From Gerris lacustris (lineage: Eukaryota > Arthropoda > Insecta > Hemiptera > Gerridae): a stretch of DNA of 64,000 nucleotides. The notes beneath the pieces were generated by a model that saw nothing but the letters and a program-made list of their open reading frames with translations, was not told the DNA's origin and searched no databases. The stretch lies in assembly GCA_951217055.1 (NCBI GenBank), contig OX578284.1, positions 43,799,467 through 43,863,466 on the forward strand, given 5' to 3'. Numbering within the stretch: the stretch's first letter is position 1; every line of letters begins with the position of its first letter. Below are positions 1 to 11,410 of the stretch, piece after piece. A program made the position numbers and the translations under genes.

Positions 1-1998
1 ATAGAGACAGGAATAAATTTTAGCTTGCATTGTTTCTGTGATGCTAGCAAGGATGCTTACGCGACGGTGATATTCTTAAGAACAGAAACAAAAGATAATG
101 TGAATTTACAGCTAGTAGAAGCAAGAGCGCGTGTAGCACCTCGAAAGAAAATAACGATCCCTAGGCTGGAACTGTTAGCAGCGACAATTGGAGCAAGGCT
201 GACAGCTGAAATGCGAAAAAATTTAGAAATCGAGAATCTTGAAGTGTTTTGGTGGTCTGATTCGACTACGGTGCTGTCATGGATAAAAAGAAATAATCAG
301 TGGGGTGTATTTGTTTGGAACAGAATAGAAGAAATACATCAACTGAGTGACGTTTCAAGGTGGTTACACGTGCCAGGAGCAATCAATCCAGCAGACCTAC
401 CATGCAGAGGGTGTTCTCCGGAAGCACTTCTAAAATCGAGATGGTGGGAGGGCCCAAATTGGTTGAAGGAGTCAGCCGATAAATGGCCTGTGCAAGTATA
501 TAACTGCGATGAAGAACAAATTATGGTGGAAAAGAAGAAAGGGATAGTATCGGCACTTAATGTTACAGGGATGGATATTGATTGGTATTATTCTTACTTT
601 TCTAACTATAATAAAATTCGAAGAATGGTTGCGTACGTTTTGAGATATTTTCATAATTTAAAATATGTTTATAATAGGAGACGAGGAGAACTTACTTTGG
701 AAGAAATATTAGAAGCAGAGATGTTTATATTCAAAATGGTTCAAAACGAAGTAAAATCAGATATAATGAATAAATTTTCAGGATCTTCAGTATTTACAGA
801 CGAGAAGGGAGTGCTCAGAGTAAACACGAGAATAGTAGAGCGTGAAGACAAGGAGGAATTCCGATATCCTATAATATTGCCATCGAAGCATCCAGTCGTA
901 GAAAGGCTTATTAGATATGTTCATATTCAAAACAACCATGCAGGAGCGCAGGCACTTCTTAGCATTTTGAGAGAAAGGTTTTGGATTACCCAAGGAAGAC
1001 GGTCTACAAGATCATTAGTGACAAAGTGTAAAGTTTGCAGAAGATATAGCGCAAAGAAAGTAGAAACACCTGAAATAGCTTTGCCGAAATTTCGCGTGCA
1101 AGACGCTGAAGTATTTCAGGTAGTGGGAGTGGATCTTGCTGGACCACTTTATCTTCGAAATGGTGGAAAAGCGTGGATATGCCTGTACACTTGTGCGGTT
1201 TATAGAGGTATACATTTAGAGTTACTATCTGGCTTGTCCACAGAAGCTTTTCTACAAGGTCTACGAAGGTTTATTTCAAGAAGAGGAAGACCCTCAACAA
1301 TCTACAGTGACAATGCGACAAACTTTACTGGGACGAATAATGCATTGACAAAGTTAGACTGGGGAAAAATCACTGACTACTCGACAGCACGACAAATTCA
1401 TTGGAGGTTTAACCCGCCCACAGGAGCGTGGTGGGGTGGTTGGTGGGAGAGGCTGATAAGGACTGTCAAAGACTTACTTCGGAAAGTGTTAGGGCGATCT
1501 AGACTGACTTACGAAGAACTTAGTACCGTACTATGTGACTGTGAGGCAACAGTAAACAGACGACCATTGACATATCAGACTGAGAACTCAGATGACCTGA
1601 CTGCTCTTACTCCAGCAATGTTTATGAATGGGATTAGAGAAACAGGTGTACCAGATCTTGACTTGGTCGAGCAGACAATTAGCTTAAGCAAACGATGGGT
1701 CTATAGAAAGAAAGTAAGAGATTGTCTTCGACGCCGGTTTAGGAATGAGTACCTTGGACAGCTAGCCCTATGGAAAAAAGACAAAGACACTGGTCAAGCT
1801 CTTAAGATTGGAGAGGTGGTGTTGGTAGGAGATGACAACAAAAAGAGATTAGACTGGCCTTTAGCCAGTAGGGATGGTAGAGTAAGAGTGGTACGATTAA
1901 GAACGGCTACAGGACCACTGACACGACCAGCGCAGAGACTTTATAAACTTGAACTGGACAGACTTGACGATCAAGCACCAGTAAGTACTGGGGCTTGA
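1..1998 (+). CDS. BEL/Pao retrotransposon Pol, C-terminal part (RNase H, integrase, DUF5641)
   Basis: The frame is open from base 1, so this is the 3' part of a longer pol. The codon at 25 is TTG and sits inside the RNase H core, so it is not the true start. In order, numbering from 25: an RNase H-like region with CFCDAS (about residue 3), LELLAA and WSDSTTVLSWI; a linker typical of Pao; an HHCC zinc-binding region (about 290-345, ending CKVCRRY); an integrase core with D370 (VDLAG), D429 (YSDNATNF) and E475 (WWERLIRTVK); then the BEL-type C-terminal DUF5641 region (about 555-645). All three integrase acidic residues are present and there is no stop or frameshift. It would copy and insert a BEL/Pao element. 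The reverse transcriptase and protease lie outside the window, so activity cannot be judged. Family assignment is confident from motif order. Confidence 0.93.
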   Translation: METGINFSLHCFCDASKDAYATVIFLRTETKDNVNLQLVEARARVAPRKKITIPRLELLAATIGARLTAEMRKNLEIENLEVFWWSDSTTVLSWIKRNNQWGVFVWNRIEEIHQLSDVSRWLHVPGAINPADLPCRGCSPEALLKSRWWEGPNWLKESADKWPVQVYNCDEEQIMVEKKKGIVSALNVTGMDIDWYYSYFSNYNKIRRMVAYVLRYFHNLKYVYNRRRGELTLEEILEAEMFIFKMVQNEVKSDIMNKFSGSSVFTDEKGVLRVNTRIVEREDKEEFRYPIILPSKHPVVERLIRYVHIQNNHAGAQALLSILRERFWITQGRRSTRSLVTKCKVCRRYSAKKVETPEIALPKFRVQDAEVFQVVGVDLAGPLYLRNGGKAWICLYTCAVYRGIHLELLSGLSTEAFLQGLRRFISRRGRPSTIYSDNATNFTGTNNALTKLDWGKITDYSTARQIHWRFNPPTGAWWGGWWERLIRTVKDLLRKVLGRSRLTYEELSTVLCDCEATVNRRPLTYQTENSDDLTALTPAMFMNGIRETGVPDLDLVEQTISLSKRWVYRKKVRDCLRRRFRNEYLGQLALWKKDKDTGQALKIGEVVLVGDDNKKRLDWPLASRDGRVRVVRLRTATGPLTRPAQRLYKLELDRLDDQAPVSTGA

Positions 1999-2008
1999 GG
2001 TGGGAGGA

Positions 2009-2450
2009 TGTTGAATATCTGGCAGTGATTTTGACTTGTTTATCAAAATTATTATGAATTGTTTAAGTTGTCATTGTCATCTAATTTCTTTTGTTGTGTG
2101 TTAAAATATAAGGAACTTTTTGTGCGTTCATCGAATCTCTTTATTAAACAGTCATTGTGGTTGTTTTTCAGTAAACTGATCAATTTGCCTCATAGTTTCA
2201 TTATGAGTGAAATGGGTCTAAAGTGGTTGATATCGGTTAGTATGAAACATTAGCTATTCTGGTTGTTTTTCAGTAAAATTATAGATTTGCCTCATTGAGT
2301 TTCATTATGGGTGAAATGGTCCTAAAGTGGTTGAAATCGATGAGTAGGAAACATATTGTGGTTGATTTTCAGTAAACTGATCTATTTGCCTCATTAAGTT
2401 TCATTCATCGTAATTAAATTTAGACCTTTAATTTACTCTCATACTCCTCT
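2009..2450 (+). repeat. putative BEL/Pao 3' LTR, left boundary only
   Basis: Ten bases after the pol stop a purine-rich stretch (GGTGGGAGGA, 1999-2008) looks like a polypurine tract. It is followed at 2009 by TGTTGAATATC, a plausible LTR start with the usual TG. The right LTR edge is not resolved because the 5' LTR is not in the window; the end given here is a minimum. The LTR may run further towards the microsatellite at 2.8 kb. Confidence 0.5.
2159..2410. repeat. tandem repeat, about 100 bp x 2.5, inside the putative LTR
   Basis: Units start at 2159, 2261 and 2360 with GGTTGTTTTTCAGTAAA or a close variant. Each continues with a segment containing TTTGCCTCAT, GAGTGAAATGG and AAAGTGGTTGA. 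Spacing is 102 and 99 bases. The third unit stops after TTTCATT. Copies are clearly diverged. Confidence 0.85.
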
Positions 2451-2808
2451 CCCCTACCAAAAATGAAATGGCCATGACAAAAATTAATTGTTAAAATAGT
2501 TGGCACAGGATTAGCCCATTTACTCCTATCAGTTGATATTGTGGATATCATGGTTACTGAATTTTATTTTTTATTTTTGTGAATTAAATATTGACTCAGA
2601 GGTTTTTTGTAAAAAGTATAAATATTAAGATATTTATTATCTTATGAATTAAATTGCTGTATGGTACTCGCCCACAATATCAATATATGTATTATCTGGT
2701 CGACAAAACCGAGTAGCTGCTCATTAACCACATGAAGCTGGAAATTGGAAATACACTGATATAAATGGGGATCGAACCTGAACAACTTGCAAGAGAAGCC
2801 AATACATA

Positions 2809-2826
2809 TACACACACACACACATT

Positions 2827-2894
<68 letters not shown>

Positions 2895-2897
2895 TAG
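2809..2897. repeat. (CA)n then (TA)n microsatellite
   Basis: A short CA run (about 2810-2824) is followed by a TA run of about 55 bases. Apparent open frames over it are repeat artefacts. Just left, 2767-2777 reads GGTTCGATCCC on the minus strand, a tRNA-type B-box word, so this may be the tail of an old SINE. Confidence 0.95.
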
Positions 2898-4047
2898 TAA
2901 TTTAGCTCATGATAGAGAAAACCCGTCACAGTAGAAGAAAAAAACTTATAAAAGTAGAGTATTGTCATTAAACTCATGATAAAATCTTACAAGAATCCAG
3001 GTAGTCCATGATGCTGTAGCTTGTAGTTTTTTTGGCAATTAGAGTTCTCTTACAGTCTTATCTTTTTGACAAGTGCTCTATCTAGTTTTTTTCTTAGTCT
3101 TTTAAATAATTTAGTGGTGTTTGTTAAAGAACAAAAGGCCGGCACTGGTGTTTGTGAATGACTTCTAGTCGCTAGTTTTCTCAATGATGCTCACTACACC
3201 GTTACAACGAGCTTCCTCTGTCCTAAAGAAAACATCGCATTACAGCTCTCGGAAAAGAAAAAAGGCAAAAAGCTATCCTTTATTTATTCATTCGACTGTT
3301 TTCGTGCATCTTCGTTCCGTTTCGTCGCTTTTTCCGTTCGGGTCGGTTCGTCACATTTCGTCGCTTCTCGGTTTCCGCTTTGAATCACTGTCTTGTCCCC
3401 CCCCCCCCCCCTCTTTTTGCTCCTGTCCTGTCATTTTCACAGTGCTACATCCTCTTTCCTGTGTCGCTGTCTTTTTATTTATTTATTTGTCTTTGTTATT
3501 TTTATTTTCTTTTGTTTAACCCGAAAAAAATTGATTTTGAATGAATTCTTTTCTCTTCTTTTATAGCGTTATTGTTTTGTAGGTGACTATGTAAGTAATT
3601 ACGAGGAAAATGCTTAAAAAAAAACTTACTATTCATATTGTAATTCTTTCAATGAGTCATAGAACCACCAAGGTTGAATTTTTTTAATATTTATTGTTCA
3701 TTTTCTTCAGGATGTTACTTTAAGAGTTAGATTTTTAACATTTTTCCAGTGAGTTTTTCGTAAAAAATCATTAAATGCACGCCTACCTTGTCTGAAATAA
3801 TGGCTAGAAAATCATCCTTAACAGAACAAAAGAATCGTTCTAGGAAGTCTTGATCATAGAGAAGTACTGAAGTGAAAACATAAAGAGTAAGTAATTTGTT
3901 TCGATCAAGATTTCGAGTTTGAACAAGATAGCTAATATACCTGGTTCGATTTCAAAAAAGGTTATACATATTTCAACTTAATTTTATAGCTTATACACTA
4001 CACTGGTAGTTTTTATAGCATATATTGATAATTCGTTTATTTTTTAA
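2898..4047. other. no gene seen; 15-base poly-C tract
   Basis: A and T rich. The only notable element is an uninterrupted C run at 3397-3411 inside a pyrimidine-rich stretch (3300-3500). The open frame across it has no recognisable domain and reads as low-complexity Ser, Phe and Leu, so I did not call a gene. Confidence 0.5.
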
Positions 4048-4735
4048 TGCAAATATCTACTAAATAAAAATGAATAATATCTGTGTCATCTCAAAGAGAT
4101 TTGACATAATATTTTAAAATAATTACGACAACAATAGAGATAATTGTCTAATCTGTTCGTCCTGTATAGGTATAAATGTAAATATCTAATATTTACGTCG
4201 ATTTCCAAAGAAGGCATAATTTGTCTGTTCGTTCTGTACTGTAAGGTATAAATGTAAATAGCTAGCTAATATTTATGTCGATTCTCTAAGAGTTTTATGA
4301 CATTTTATGAGATAATTATGACATCAATAGAGGTCATTGGCTACTCTGTTCATCCTGTAAGGTAAGCTATAAATGTAAATAGCTAATATTTATGTCGATT
4401 CCCAAAGAGGTTGGGTATATTTCAAACTAATTATGACAGTACTAGAGGTAATTGGCCAATCTGTTCGTCCTGAAGGTAATAATGTAAAAAAAAACAATAG
4501 CTAATATCTATACGTCGATTCTCAAAGGGGTTGGTCATATTTCAAACTTATTTTGACATCAATATAGAGAATTGACTAATCTGTTAGGTCCTGTAGGTTT
4601 AAATTACTAATAAGTGTAAATAGCAAATATATGGTTCAATTACCAAGGTGAGATAAAACAAATTCTACACTAATTATGACATCTATAGACGTAAATGGCT
4701 AATCTGTTAATTTTATAGATGAAAATACCAACTAA
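4048..4735. repeat. degenerate tandem repeat, roughly 115-125 bp units
   Basis: Five to six diverged units share the order: CAATAGAGGTAATTGGCTAA, TCTGTTCGTCCTGTAAGG, TATAAATGTAAATAGCTAA, TATTTATGTCGATTCCCAAA and GAGGTTGG. Recognisable TAAATGTAAATA blocks occur near 4172, 4248, 4370, 4487 and 4613. One unit is shortened to about 76 bases. No coding frame is kept. An old local expansion. Confidence 0.8.
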
Positions 4736-5350
4736 GGGTGTTGGGAAACACTAAACAGGTCGACTCGCGGTTTGCAGTGGTTGGTACCATTCAATTGCTC
4801 TTGTTCCTGAACTGGTCTGCTCGAAGGAAGCAGCTGAAGCTGAAAAGATTTTAAAATTAAACTGGTTTAATGTTAAGAGTGAAGCTAGTGCGAGTACTCA
4901 CGTTTTCTAACTACATATATTATTTGTATCGTATAAAGTTAAACCTACAAAATAATGAACTCTTTATGTAGGTACTACGCGAGTTTCTGATTAGTACCAA
5001 ATACAAAAAATAAAATACCAGACACCACTAGCTCGACCTGGTTAGTGCTTAAGAACACCCTAAATGAAATAGGATAAACCGTAAGGCGCACTTTTTATGG
5101 AACTAAAAAAACCTTGATTTCCTAAGTGAATCGATACATTATTATTTTTTTTTTTTCTTTAAAAAATCAATTTCTAATTAGTAAATTCTTTACTAATTGT
5201 GTTTTTAATGACTATTGACTATTTGACTTGCTTTGAACTTAAAGCAAAAGGAAATATAAAATAGTAACGTGGGAAAGATCAACAGGAGTCACTATATGAA
5301 TCCGAGTATTTGCAACTATGTCAGTCGTTCCAACCAAAGAAAACAATAAA

Positions 5351-5515
5351 AGGTTACATTTTTTTCCTTCGCATAAGTTGGTAATGACAATATTTATTTC
5401 CACTAGCATCAACTTATTTTTATTTTATTTTTTTTATTTTATTAGGAGGTTATATTTTTTTCCTTCGCATAAGTTGGTAATGACAATATTTATTTCCACT
5501 AGCATCAACTTAATT
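5351..5515. repeat. 96-bp tandem duplication
   Basis: The block beginning AGGTTACATTTTTTTCCTTC at 5351 recurs at 5447 and is almost identical over about 67 bases (through AGCATCAACTTA). The T-rich spacer between copies completes the 96-base unit. Near identity implies a recent duplication. Confidence 0.9.
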
Positions 5516-5833
5516 CTTTTTTTTATTTTTTTATTTTCTTTTTAAATTCTATACTATAGTATATGACGTCAGAGGTCAGAAGATACTTTAAAAGAATGCA
5601 AGCCTTTACGGTCATCATACGATCCAACGTTAACTGTATCTGATTTCTTCTCACTAGATAAAAATGAGTGTCAGCTGTCAACATCATCCTTTACATTGGA
5701 AGAGAATATCATTATGTGGATCTCTATGCACAGAAGATAACTTCTACTATGAGAAAAAAGAACATATATTATGTGTTATTAACTTCAATGTGTTTGTAAG
5801 ACAAGAGGAATATGAAGACAATACCCGATATAA

Positions 5834-5837
<4 letters not shown>

Positions 5838-5916
<79 letters not shown>
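5838..5916. repeat. (TA)n microsatellite
   Basis: About 39 uninterrupted TA dinucleotides. It produces spurious Tyr-Ile repeats in open frames on both strands. Confidence 0.97.
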
Positions 5917-5919
<3 letters not shown>

Positions 5920-6810
5920 TATATGAAGAGTATCAAGATGGCAAGGTGTTAGAAGGGCATACAGGTAAAACAAGAAAGCGTACACAGGTTATACAAGGTA
6001 ATAGTTGTACACACCTAGGCAATATTACCTGATGGCAGAAGTTACATCACAATGAGGTTAAAAACCATTGAGAGAGGTAACACTGGGGCATAACTGCACA
6101 CAGGATATCATTAGTGAGAGAATGTTTAGATGAATGAACTAATCATGAAACTTTACCAGGGCCCTGTTCATTAGGTTCATTCACATAACTTATCGCTACG
6201 ATATAAAAGGCAATCAACAACAGGAAACCGTCTTGAAATCAATAGAGTGTGTAATAAAAATTTAATGGATATAAAAAAGTAAGGTATGATTTTTTCGAGT
6301 TGCTAATAAAATGTCAATAGAACATTACAATAATTTAAATAAGGAACGGTCAATATCAATCAATGATCTCACGAAATTATAATCTGTAAACTAAAAATTA
6401 AACTCTTTAAAATAAAAATTAAAAAATTAGTTCGACAAACTCGAATAAATTTGTCTCATATACATACATACACGCAGTAAAGTTGAATTTAAATCAATTT
6501 ATCTAATTCAATCAATTTTTTTTAACACTTTAAAAATGTTCAACATGTGCTTGTTTACACTTAATTTTCGATTTGCAGCAAAATCAGATTTATTTCTATT
6601 AATATCTTAAAAAATCCCGTCAAGTACTTGCAAGGGTCCAGCAAGCTACTAAATGGGTTTCTTCAATCCTTAAAATTCATATATCCAACATTTTTCATTA
6701 ATATTATTATTTTTTTACCCAAATAAGCATAAAAAGTTGCACTTTGGAGAAACAAGATTTGTATATACTAGTATTATCCTTAAGCATACACTTATTTGGT
6801 TATTTTAGGG
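5917..6810. other. no gene seen
   Basis: AT-rich with frequent stops in all frames. No repeat structure or motif was recognised. Confidence 0.4.
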
Positions 6811-6811
6811 G

Positions 6812-7385
6812 TAATGGCCGCTATTTTGGAAACGCGATATATATTTGTGATCTACATTTCAATACCTTTAAAATGATACCCCTTAAAAATTACAAAAAAT
6901 AAAAATTTTGGGTCAGCATGGTTATGAACGGACTTAAAAATGCTCCAAATTAATTCCTTTTTTAGTTGAGAGGATGCACCCACTGAATCCTGCTTTAACT
7001 TAACTCCCGGAAATATCATTGGCCCACAAAGATGTACATTTATGTATTTTATCCTCGTTTTCAGGACCTCTCCTTATAGGGTAGCGGGGGGAACATTTTT
7101 TGGGGGGTTTGAAATGGCTGTTATTTTAGAAACACGATATATATTTTTTGTGATTCACATTTCAATACCTTTAAAATGATACCCCATTTAAAAATTACAA
7201 AAAATAAAAATTTTGCAATAGCTCGCTGATCGAAGAAAGTTGGAGATGTGAAGATCGCAACATTATTCCTGTTTTTGGGCAAACAAATTTTAACTTGTAT
7301 ACCAAATTTCAAATATCTAGCTACAATAGGTCGGAAGATATGATACATGGTGCGACGGACGGACGGACGAACTACCAAAAACATA
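6812..7385. repeat. pair of related dispersed-repeat segments
   Basis: A segment at about 6812-6915 (ATGGCCGCTATTTTGGAAAC, then TTCAATACCTTTAAAATGAT, then AAAATTACAAAAAATAAAAA) recurs in direct orientation at about 7113-7216. The second copy runs on into CAAATTTCAAATATCTAGCT and a GGACGGACGGACGA tract near 7360-7374. That final pattern is common in arthropod dispersed repeats. The open frame on the minus strand here is not a recognised protein. Confidence 0.7.
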
Positions 7386-8458
7386 AGGGATAACCTCGAA
7401 GGAATAACATACGATGACTTATAACCCCTAAAAACTGTTATCCCCCTGCGAAAACGGATTAAATGATTAGATTCGGATTTGAATGAATTTTAGGTGTTTT
7501 TAAAAACAAAAAATCGTCGGAACCACTTGAGAGAAATAATTCACGTTTTTTTCAGAGTTATTGGGGAGTAGCACCCCAAAATATGGAGCTAAACTAGCAG
7601 AGAATAATATGTTTTGCGACCGGCTGTAACTCCTTCATGCCATTATTAAAATGATTAGGGTTCCATTTTATACATGACCCACTAAATCAATATAATATAG
7701 CATGTCTCGTTTGTGATAAATAACATCTGAAATTTAATAAATGTCTAACTGTTTTTTTAACAACAATTTAAGTGATAAGGCACACTCAATATCTATAGAT
7801 ATAAGTGAAACATTAAAACAACAGATATGATAACACAATTAGAAACAATATGTAAAAAAATAGTAATTATTATTTAAGATAGTGCATATCGATTAATCAA
7901 CTAACCATAATAATTATTGATGATAAGAAAGAACTATAATAACTAAATGATATACTTAAATTATATGTTAATTTAATTGAAAAGATATTGCAAAACAATA
8001 TACCATAACAATTAGCACACTTATCAAAGCAAAGTGGACACCTGGCGGAAAGAGTACGGCATACTTTAGTAGTCATCGTTTGTCAAATTATTTTTAAGGG
8101 TGTCTCCACCTATTTTTTTATTCATCGTATGAACATTGATTGTTCTAAACAACAATTACAATAATAGGTATATTCATTTGCTCATTCATTATTACATATT
8201 GTGAGAAATATTAAGAATCTAATAAAAATATATTACCTATATTTATTCAACTCGATATTTATTATTTAGAAGATAGTAAATTCGAGAATTGGGCCTCCAG
8301 TAGATCGGATAGGAGAGCGCGTAGGCTTGAGCGTATCGGGCGTGATCATCATTTGAATGGGTGATCGGTGTGCACCCAGCCAATGCCGTATAAATGGGTA
8401 GTCGATTATGTAATGTACCACATAACTGGTTGCGTAATCCAATTATAAGGTTTACACA
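7386..8458. other. no gene seen
   Basis: AT-rich. From about 8243 the composition changes (less A+T, words such as GGATAGGAGAGCGCGTAGGC), leading into the 89-bp satellite. The segment 8243-8458 may be a diverged flank of that array. The open frame there on the minus strand is unrecognised. Confidence 0.4.
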
Positions 8459-8812
8459 GCTAATGGAGCGACAGACTAACCCCGTGTCATCCATTACATA
8501 ATAGTTGCATAAGCCCTTTGGCAGGCCTAAACCCTCAACGGGCTGTTGCTAATGGAGCGACACACTAACCCCATGTTATCCATTTCATATAGTTGCATAA
8601 GCCCTTTGGCAGGCCTAAACCCTCAACGGGATGTAGCTAATAGAGCGACACACTAACCCCGAGTCATCCATTACATAATAGTTGCATAAGCCCTTTGGCA
8701 GGCCTAAACCCTCAACGGGATGTAGCTAATGGAGCGACACACTAACCCCGTGTCATCCATTACATACAGTTGCATAAGCCCTTTGGCAGGCCTAGACCCT
8801 CCACGGGCTAAT
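8459..8812. repeat. satellite-like array, 4 units of 88-89 bp
   Basis: Units begin GCTAATGGAGCGACA or a variant, with TAATGGAGCG (or TAATAGAGCG) at 8461, 8550, 8638 and 8727. Each carries CACTAACCCCGTGTCATCCA, TAGTTGCATAAGCCCTTTGG and CAGGCCTAAACCCTCAACGG. Units differ at only a few positions. There are no spacers between units, so it is not a CRISPR array. Confidence 0.95.
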
Positions 8813-9349
8813 GCGCTACAGAGTTAATTAGTTAATAAATTCGAGAAATACATATCTCGATTTAAAATACAAATCCCACCGAGTTAATAACTTTATAGTA
8901 CATTGTAGGCTCAAGCTCACGCGGCTAGATTCAAATACAGTAAAACTAACTAATGTGACCATACCCGTGTAAAGTGATAGTCCAAAGAGTGAGGTCAAGT
9001 TGACCACTTTTTCTTGGTCCCTGAGTAACCACTTCTCATTTCCTAATTAGAGAAAGTGACGAATTCGAATTTTGGTTAGTCCTTTAACTGGTCACTTTAT
9101 AGAGGATTTACTGTACATCTAGAAAGTGATGGGGAAAGTCGTTTATCCATTACTAATCTAAGATCTACAACTTAAACATATTATAGGTAAATTTCTGATC
9201 TCTACAATAGGTGGTAAGAGTGTGTGTCAGTATTTATTTATGAGTGTGTAGTATGTGTATCGTATACTTGTTGACTAATTTCAGATTTGAAATGATATAA
9301 TACTTATTAATGTTAATATAATAGATGTTGAAATGCCTTGATTACAGCC
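8813..9349. other. no gene seen
   Basis: AT-rich sequence after the satellite. No feature was recognised. Confidence 0.4.
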
Positions 9350-9378
9350 CTTAAGATGTCCCTTTAGGGCCGAAATTT
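9350..9378 (+). other. GATG/stem-loop/CGAAA motif
   Basis: Reads AAGATGT, then CCCT-TT-AGGG, then CCGAAAT. It has the same layout as the motif on the arms of the foldback at 28.9-29.7 kb. About 30 bases downstream GGAACGAAGTTCC is a 13-base near-palindrome. Confidence 0.45.
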
Positions 9379-9609
9379 AACCAAAAAATACCGCGTGTCG
9401 CGGGAGACCGTGTTAGGAACGAAGTTCCTTACGCTTTACATTAAATATAAATTATAAAATAACACTGCTAAGTATACGATGCTAACTACTTAACATGGCG
9501 GAGTTTAAAAAAAGAGACACAATTATAAGTAACTAACTATTTGTGTACTTAGCGGACTTATTATTAACTTAATATTATGAAATATATCATTTCACAACAC
9601 CAAAAAAAA

Positions 9610-9965
9610 CTTCTGCTTGTATCGTAGGTTGAAATTTTACATGCCTGTTTTAATTGTACTTTACACGATGTGTATGAAGTTTTATTAAAATCGTTACGAT
9701 GGAACGTAAGATATCGGTAAAAATGTTATTTTCTGTATTTTAAGGTCCGCATTAATAGCTTTGGGCTTTGGCGATCTGCGATCTTTAACACTTTATAGCG
9801 GTGTCGGTGTTGAATTTACTAAAAACAAATGTATACAAATTGTTTGTCTCATTGAATAGATAAAGAATTTTTTCCCGCCCTAAAATTCCAAATTTACATT
9901 TGAAGCTTACGATTACGCGAACGTGGCGCGCGAACGCTTGACATATTTCATTTTGACATCACCGT
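9610..9965 (-). mobile_element. partial, diverged third copy of the 734-bp inverted-repeat element
   Basis: Read on the minus strand, this matches the interior of the elements at 35767-36500 and 36756-37489. Shared blocks include ACGCGAACGTGGCGCGCG against ACGCTCGCGCGCAA words, AACACCGACACCGCTATAA, ACCGATATCTTACGTTCCAT and TGAAATTTTAC. Both ends are lost or too diverged to place. It shows the family is dispersed and not just a local duplication. Confidence 0.75.
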
Positions 9966-10750
9966 GTGATCAACACCGTACATATTGTGTTTTGATGAAT
10001 ATACAACCGGATATATATTACTAGTGATGTGTGATGTTTACTCAAAGCTATTTACTTGTCTATTTGTTTTCTTATTTAGTTTGACATTTTGTAGACAAGG
10101 TTGTTCTGAATACGTGTTTTATCTGTGATTTTAGAATTTTCGAAGGTAAATAATAATCTGTGAATAAGTTAAATCTTACTTCAGGTACGTACGTGTATAT
10201 TAATGATAAGTAAAAGTCTAAATAGTGTTATTTATTTTAAGTTTGCGAGTTTGAGTTTAATTATAGATGTAACATGTAACAAAACTAAAAGTCGTTTAGC
10301 TTGGCCCAAAATACAGACATACAAAACTCATAATTCAATAACTCATTTAGAATTTATTCTTAATTCAGAAAATGGTAAGAGACCTAAAGTGTTTAAATTC
10401 AACCATACACTTTATTTATTTATTTTTACTATTACTTCCAAGGCTTCCGAAAGTAAAGAAAGCATTGCAATCATTCTGGAGAACGAAATTTGTAGAATTC
10501 TTCGAAAGGAAAAATACCTATTTAGACATTACATTTTTGGGCTCGTGTCTGTCTGTCAGTTTGTCGGTCTGCCGTCTGTCCGTCAATATTTTTGAGGAAC
10601 ACCATCTTAAAAACTACTAGTTCAACAACAAGGAACCTTGGAGAAGGTTGGCTTTTTTCAATGCGGAGACAAATCCAAAACTTTGATTTTTATTGTTTTA
10701 CTGATTATTATCTCTTAACTCAATTTCTATATTAGGACAGATGAAATTCA
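9966..10750. other. no gene seen
   Basis: Two overlapping open frames (10203-10620) have no recognised domain. Their 3' part is the repeat-like string CTGTCTGTCAGTTTGTCGG and GTCTGTCCGTC, as in the other dispersed repeats of this window. I treat it as repeat, not gene. Confidence 0.4.
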
Positions 10751-10754
10751 TTCC

Positions 10755-10990
10755 TTCACTCCGGCTCAGTGTTTACAGTACTCGGTAGGAAAGCCAAAGA
10801 TATACGAATTCGAATCCCGGCTACGTAGTACATTTTTATAGTTTACCTTCTTTTTATTAATATGTAATTATATAAATGATTTGAAACTTTAATTATAGAT
10901 TGTCTTAAATTAGTTCGACTTTCCTAATATAAAATAATTTTCTTCAGTAAAATAAAAAAATTGTTAAGGGAGTAAGCGTAGCCGTGTGAC
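10755..10990 (+). repeat. tRNA-derived SINE, first of a tandem pair
   Basis: CCGGCTCAGTGTTTACAG (near 10761) resembles a pol III A box. ATTCGAATCCCGGC (near 10807-10820) resembles a B box, at tRNA-like spacing. An AT-rich tail follows, ending TTTCCTAATATAAAATAA, then GTTAAGGGAGTAAG. The same tail closes the next segment, so two related SINEs lie head to tail. No full cloverleaf can be drawn, so it is not a tRNA gene. Confidence 0.5.
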
Positions 10991-11410
10991 TTTAAACTTA
11001 CGACACAAGCCACGTCTACTCGGCTACTATCAATTGAATTGAGGGCAGCACGAGGTTGTGGGTTCGATCCCAGGTCTCAGTCCTCTGATTTACATGCCTC
11101 ACTAATGATTATACCATACTCGCTTCTACATTGTACAGGGTTCCGCTGAACTCTCTAGTAAACAAGGCCAAAATAAGGCCTAATTGATAGGTTCGAACAA
11201 GTGGTTCATCCTACCCATCTAGGACCTGGTACTACAATTACATGCTACATTTTTATATTTCCTCTTATTTTAAAAATTATATGTTTAATCTCTAAATATA
11301 GCCACTCATTAATTATTTTGACTTTTCTAATATAATTAATAACTATAGTAAAATATAAAACTATAATTATTATTTCTTACAATATAAATAAAATTTGTAA
11401 GGGAGTACTT
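10970..11410 (+). repeat. SINE-like repeat with B box, second of a tandem pair
   Basis: GTGGGTTCGATCCCAGG (11058-11074) is a strong pol III B-box word. The body (about 11149-11240) contains GGCCTAATTGATAGGTTCGA and ACAAGTGGTTCATCC. The same body occurs at 54835-54945. The tail at 11330-11410 (TTTTCTAATATAATTAATAA, then TTTGTAAGGGAGTA) matches the tail of the preceding SINE. Confidence 0.55.

Noticed and set aside
25..27. Position 25 as the start of the BEL/Pao protein
   Set aside because: The codon is TTG and the frame is open back to base 1 inside a conserved RNase H domain, so the start is outside the window.
2642..2977. Open frame rich in Tyr-Ile on the minus strand
   Set aside because: Created by the (TA)n microsatellite. 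The same holds for frames over 5838-5916.
8459..8812. CRISPR array
   Set aside because: Units of 88-89 bp are contiguous with no unique spacers, and the genome is eukaryotic.
11040..11090. tRNA gene
   Set aside because: Only the B-box half is tRNA-like; no acceptor stem or anticodon arm can be paired.
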